Assembly (NCBI GenBank): GCA_028819955.1
Contig: JAPPKP010000407.1
Location: 1-9,475, forward strand
Length of the DNA stretch: 9,475 bases
Source of the DNA: Rhodospirillaceae bacterium
GTDB taxonomy: Bacteria; Pseudomonadota; Alphaproteobacteria; UBA828
Reading direction: 5' to 3'
Shown: piece by piece, positions 6,842 through 9,475 of the stretch
How the letters are laid out: each line of letters opens with the position of its first letter
Position numbering within the stretch: position 1 is the first letter of the stretch
The notes under the pieces: model-generated
Seen by the model: only the letters and a program-made list of their open reading frames with translations
What the model was told of the DNA's origin: nothing
The model's database searches: none
Made by a program: the position numbers and the translations under genes

Positions 6842-7567
6842 TCAGGCGGCAAGCAAGGCCAGCGCTTGCGCCGGGTCGATGCGGCCGTCGTAGAGAGCCC
6901 GGCCGCAGATCACGCCGCAGACCCCGTCCGCCTCGTATGGCTTGAGCGCTTCGAGGTCGGTGTGGGAGGCGACGCCGCCTGAGGCGATCACCGGCGTCTC
7001 CAGCGCCCGCGCCAGCGCTCCGGTCGCCGTCGAGTTGACACCCTCCAGCGCCCCGTCGCGCGCGATGTCGGTGTGGATGATCGCGGCGGCTCCGGCGTCT
7101 TCGAAGCGCCGCGCCAGCTCCAGCGCCTCCATGTCGACCGTCTCGGCCCAGCCTTCCACCGCGACCCGCCCGTCGCGCGCGTCGATGCCGACCGCGATCC
7201 GGCCGGGGAAGGCCCGGCAGGCATCGCGCACCAGGTCGGGATCGCGGACCGCCACGGTGCCGAGGATCACCCGGCGCACTCCGCGCGCGAGCCAGGCCTC
7301 GATGGTCGCCATATCCCTGATGCCGCCGCCGAGCTGGACCGGGAGATCGACCGCCTCAAGGATCGCACCGACTGCATCGGCGTTGACCGGCTTGCCCGCG
7401 AAGGCGCCGTCCAGATCGACGACGTGAAGCCAGGCGAATCCCGCGGCGGCAAAGGCCCGCGCCTGCGCCGGGGGGTCGTCGGAGAAGACCGTGGCCCGCG
7501 CCATGTCGCCCTGCACGAGCCTGACGCAGGCGCCCCCCTTGAGGTCGATCGCAGGGAAGAGGATCAC
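6842..7567 (-). CDS. hisA: ProFAR isomerase (phosphoribosylformimino-5-aminoimidazole carboxamide ribotide isomerase), HisA
   Basis: Amadori isomerase that converts ProFAR to PRFAR, the substrate of HisH/HisF. It is a 241-aa (beta-alpha)8 barrel, paralogous to HisF. The start is a GTG (read as Met), giving [21 protein letters not shown] with catalytic D8; the second catalytic aspartate is D129 in [24 protein letters not shown] at 77-85 and VIASGGVAS form the phosphate-binding loops, and [14 protein letters not shown] is diagnostic. The GTG overlaps the stop of the upstream acetyltransferase (GTGA, 7564-7567) and no Shine-Dalgarno is seen, so translation is probably coupled to that gene. Confidence 0.98.
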   Translation of the reverse strand: MILFPAIDLKGGACVRLVQGDMARATVFSDDPPAQARAFAAAGFAWLHVVDLDGAFAGKPVNADAVGAILEAVDLPVQLGGGIRDMATIEAWLARGVRRVILGTVAVRDPDLVRDACRAFPGRIAVGIDARDGRVAVEGWAETVDMEALELARRFEDAGAAAIIHTDIARDGALEGVNSTATGALARALETPVIASGGVASHTDLEALKPYEADGVCGVICGRALYDGRIDPAQALALLAA

Positions 7568-8136
7568 GGCGCCGAGTCCGGCGGCCGGTCCGTCAGATCG
7601 GTCAGGTCCTTGCAGTAGTAGTGGCCGGCGATCGCTTCGCCGTCCACGAACGCATACTTGGGATGCGTGCCCCAGCGCTCGAAACCGAGCGACTCGTAGA
7701 GCGCGATGGCGGCCTCCTGGGTCTCGCGCACGCTCAGGTTCACCACCTTGTAGCCGCGTGCGCGCGCTTCCGCCTCGGCCGCCTCCAGCAGCCTCCGGGC
7801 GAGGCCGTGCCCGCGCGCCCAGGGCGCCACGAAGTGGGTGTCGATGAGGCAGGAGAGGCGCCAGGCCTCCTTCTGCGGCGGCGCCGACACGAGCTGAACC
7901 GAGCCCGCCACCACGCCGTCCATGCGGCCGATGAAGAGCAGCCGCTCGGGCACCACGGTCACGCCCCGCCAGTAGCGCTCGAAGGACGCAGGCTGGGGCG
8001 GGCGCACCCAGCCGAAACCGGCGCCGTCGTTGATCGCGGCGGCGGCGGCCTCGCAGAGCTCGGCGAGCTCGCGCTTGCGCAGCCGTTCGACCGTGCCGAC
8101 CTCGATCCGCGGGCCGACCGTCGCGAGCTGGCTCAT
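7564..8136 (-). CDS. GNAT-family N-acetyltransferase inside the his operon
   Basis: A 190-aa acetyl-CoA-dependent acyltransferase of the GNAT fold; the substrate cannot be told. The acetyl-CoA pyrophosphate loop (motif A) is RGHGLAR at 108-114, within [20 protein letters not shown] starting near 98. The motif B segment is [16 protein letters not shown] at 141-156. The N-terminal part ([25 protein letters not shown]) is less conserved. I chose the ATG at 8136 because it overlaps the hisH stop (ATGA, 8133-8136) and has GGTGG 5 bases upstream; a GTG at 8145 would add three residues. Its own stop overlaps the hisA GTG. It therefore sits translationally coupled between hisH and hisA. An N-terminal protein or small-molecule acetylation role is possible, and a histidine-related one is unproven. 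Confidence 0.9.
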   Translation of the reverse strand: MSQLATVGPRIEVGTVERLRKRELAELCEAAAAAINDGAGFGWVRPPQPASFERYWRGVTVVPERLLFIGRMDGVVAGSVQLVSAPPQKEAWRLSCLIDTHFVAPWARGHGLARRLLEAAEAEARARGYKVVNLSVRETQEAAIALYESLGFERWGTHPKYAFVDGEAIAGHYYCKDLTDLTDRPPDSAP

Positions 8137-8777
8137 GGCTGCCACCGTAGGAAGTTTTCGATCACGGTCAGGCCCACCTCCTGGCTCTTCTCAGGATGAA
8201 ACTGCGTGCCTACCATGTTGTCGCGACCTGCGACTGCGGTGACCGGGCCGCCGTAGTCCACGGTTGCGAAGACCTCGCCGGGCCTGCGGCAGGTCAGCCC
8301 GTAGCTGTGCACGAAATAGGCATGGGCATCGCCGGGCAGGCCCTTCAGGACCGGGTGCGCCTCGCCTTCCAGGGCGAGATCGTTCCAGCCCATATGGGGG
8401 ACCTTCAGCGCCTCGTCGTCAGGCGCGAGCGGCCCGACTTCGCCATCGATCCAGCCAAGGCCTTCGTGCTCACCGTGCTCGTGGCCGACGCGCGCCATGA
8501 GCTGCATGCCGACGCAGATGCCGAGAAAGGGCACGCCCCGCCGCAGAACGGCATCCTCCATCGCGTCGATCATGCCCTCGCGGGCGGCAAGCCCGGCCTT
8601 GCAGTCGGCGAAGGCGCCGACGCCAGGCAGAACGATCCGCTCCGCCTGCCGCACCCGCTCGGGGTCGTCGGTCACCAGCACCGGCTCAGCCGGCGTCGCC
8701 TCCGCTGCGGCCCGCTCGAAGGCCTTGGCGGCGGAGCGCAGGTTGCCCGAGCCATAGTCGATGATCGCGGTGGTCAC
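8133..8777 (-). CDS. hisH: Imidazole glycerol phosphate synthase, glutamine amidotransferase subunit HisH
   Basis: Glutaminase half of IGP synthase. It releases ammonia from glutamine for HisF and is expected to form a HisH-HisF heterodimer. It is 214 aa, a class I (triad) amidotransferase. Nucleophile C88 lies in [11 protein letters not shown], and H194 and E196 in GTQFHPEKS complete the triad. PGVGAF at 51-56 and VPHMGWND near 127 are the usual HisH segments, and YFVHSYG is also typical. The start is a GTG in [15 protein letters not shown], with GGAG 10 bases upstream. It begins 6 bases after the DUF2628 gene, and its stop overlaps the acetyltransferase start. HisF is two genes downstream, not adjacent. 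Confidence 0.98.
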   Translation of the reverse strand: MTTAIIDYGSGNLRSAAKAFERAAAEATPAEPVLVTDDPERVRQAERIVLPGVGAFADCKAGLAAREGMIDAMEDAVLRRGVPFLGICVGMQLMARVGHEHGEHEGLGWIDGEVGPLAPDDEALKVPHMGWNDLALEGEAHPVLKGLPGDAHAYFVHSYGLTCRRPGEVFATVDYGGPVTAVAGRDNMVGTQFHPEKSQEVGLTVIENFLRWQP

Positions 8778-8783
8778 GGCGCG

Positions 8784-9251
8784 TCAGCTCCAGAAGCCGG
8801 GGTTCGGGTCGGGATTGCGCGACCAGGGCGACGGTGCCGCGGCGCCGAATGCCGGCCGAGGCGTCGACGCCTGCGCCATGGCTTCGGCGTAGCGGATGAG
8901 CGCCTGCGCACGGCTCGGCGCCGCCACCACCTCGGCCAGGCGGTAGCCGCGGGCGGCAAGCCCGGCCCGGCGCAGATCGTTCGCCGACATGCCGGCGAGC
9001 ACGGCATAGCCGAGGCCGAGCACCACGGGCAGAACCGGCCCGAGGCCAAGCACCAGCGGTATGGCGACGATCGCCGCCAGCGCGGCAATCAGCGGCAGGG
9101 CGGCAAGCCACAGCCCCTCCGCGAGCGCCCAGAACGGCGCAAGGAAGAACGCGACCCAGTTGAACCCCTCGCGCACGAGCACGGCGCGGGCCAGCGCGCC
9201 GTCGTCTCCGCCTTCCCCCCCAGCCGGTATGTGGACCGTGTAGAAGCGCAC
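8784..9251 (-). CDS. DUF2628 small membrane protein between hisB and hisH
   Basis: A 155-aa protein that resembles DUF2628, known mainly from alphaproteobacteria; its function is unknown. The family-like core is the aromatic-rich GFNWVAFFLAPFWALAEGLW at 29-48, followed by two likely membrane helices at about 49-68 and 71-88. A conserved-looking ANDLRR(A)GL segment follows at 90-97. The C-terminal ~55 residues are soluble and end in SPWSRNPDPNPGFWS. The start is a GTG at 9251 with GGAG 9 bases upstream, which overlaps the end of hisB coding; it begins 3 bases after the hisB stop. The placement suggests co-expression with histidine enzymes, but nothing shows a direct part in the pathway. The domain call rests on motif memory and not on a search. 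Confidence 0.85.
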   Translation of the reverse strand: MRFYTVHIPAGGEGGDDGALARAVLVREGFNWVAFFLAPFWALAEGLWLAALPLIAALAAIVAIPLVLGLGPVLPVVLGLGYAVLAGMSANDLRRAGLAARGYRLAEVVAAPSRAQALIRYAEAMAQASTPRPAFGAAAPSPWSRNPDPNPGFWS

Positions 9252-9254
9252 GTC

Positions 9255-9475
9255 TCAAGTCTCCAAGCTGCCGCCCAGCACGCCCTTGGTCGACGGCACC
9301 TCGCCCGCCATGCGCGGGTCGGGCTCGACCGCCTGGCGCAGCGCCCGCGCGAGGCCCTTGTAGCAGGCCTCGATCATGTGATGGCTGTTCTCGCCGTACA
9401 TCACCTCGACGTGGAGCGTGAGCCCCGCCGCCTGCGCGAACGCCTGGAACCACTCCTTGAAGTGCTCGGTGTCCA
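9255..9475 (-). CDS. hisB: Imidazoleglycerol-phosphate dehydratase HisB (5' part beyond window)
   Basis: Dehydrates imidazole glycerol phosphate to imidazole acetol phosphate with two manganese ions per site. Only the last 72 residues are inside the window; the start lies past 9475. The metal-binding segment [20 protein letters not shown] is present, with its HHxxE residues, preceded by [13 protein letters not shown] and followed by [19 protein letters not shown], where PSTKG is the diagnostic C-terminal motif. Whether it carries an N-terminal phosphatase domain (as in E. coli) cannot be seen. Alphaproteobacterial HisB is normally the single-domain form. It is the first gene in the window of the his operon read on the minus strand. 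Confidence 0.97.
   Translation of the reverse strand, partial: DTEHFKEWFQAFAQAAGLTLHVEVMYGENSHHMIEACYKGLARALRQAVEPDPRMAGEVPSTKGVLGGSLET

Noticed and set aside
1..9475. Mobile element, phage, defence or toxin-antitoxin system
   Set aside because: No transposase, integrase, terminal repeats, CRISPR repeats or tRNA-like cloverleaf found by reading. All gene-sized space is taken by core metabolic genes of uniform GC-rich codon use.

Overview
This is a GC-rich chromosomal segment with very tight gene packing (ATGA and GTGA overlaps). It looks like an alphaproteobacterium, probably of a Rhodospirillales-like lineage. That placement is an inference from the histidine gene order (monofunctional hisB, a DUF2628 membrane protein, hisH, hisA, hisF, hisE, with no hisI) and from the codon bias. 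No marker in the window fixes the genus.

Layout. (1) Positions 1-1231, minus strand: the N-terminal ~410 codons of an AmtB-type ammonium transporter, running off the left edge. (2) 1232-1433: a relatively AT-rich intergenic stretch with a possible sigma-70 promoter for amt and a small stem-loop. (3) 1434-3592, minus strand: a two-gene unit of a class I SAM-dependent methyltransferase followed, with a 4-base ATGA overlap, by the bifunctional NAD(P)HX repair enzyme (epimerase plus dehydratase). (4) 3746-5266, plus strand: a full-length ComM/YifB AAA+ ATPase, the only plus-strand gene, divergent from the methyltransferase and convergent with the his genes. (5) 5303-9475, minus strand: the distal part of a histidine operon. 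In transcription order it reads hisB (3' end only), DUF2628 membrane protein, hisH, GNAT acetyltransferase, hisA, hisF, a 19-codon bridging ORF, hisE and a HinT-like HIT protein.

How the genes work together. HisE hydrolyses PR-ATP, HisA isomerises ProFAR to PRFAR, HisH/HisF turn PRFAR into IGP and AICAR, and HisB dehydrates IGP. The window therefore holds the middle of histidine biosynthesis, with the other steps outside it. The DUF2628, GNAT and HIT genes are co-transcribed passengers or accessories of unknown relation to histidine. The methyltransferase/NnrDE pair looks like housekeeping metabolite repair with an uncharacterised partner. The window looks like a core-genome region: I see no mobile element, CRISPR array, tRNA or rRNA. 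The least ordinary features are the mini-ORF that joins hisF to hisE by ATGA overlaps on both sides, and the accessory genes coupled inside the his operon.
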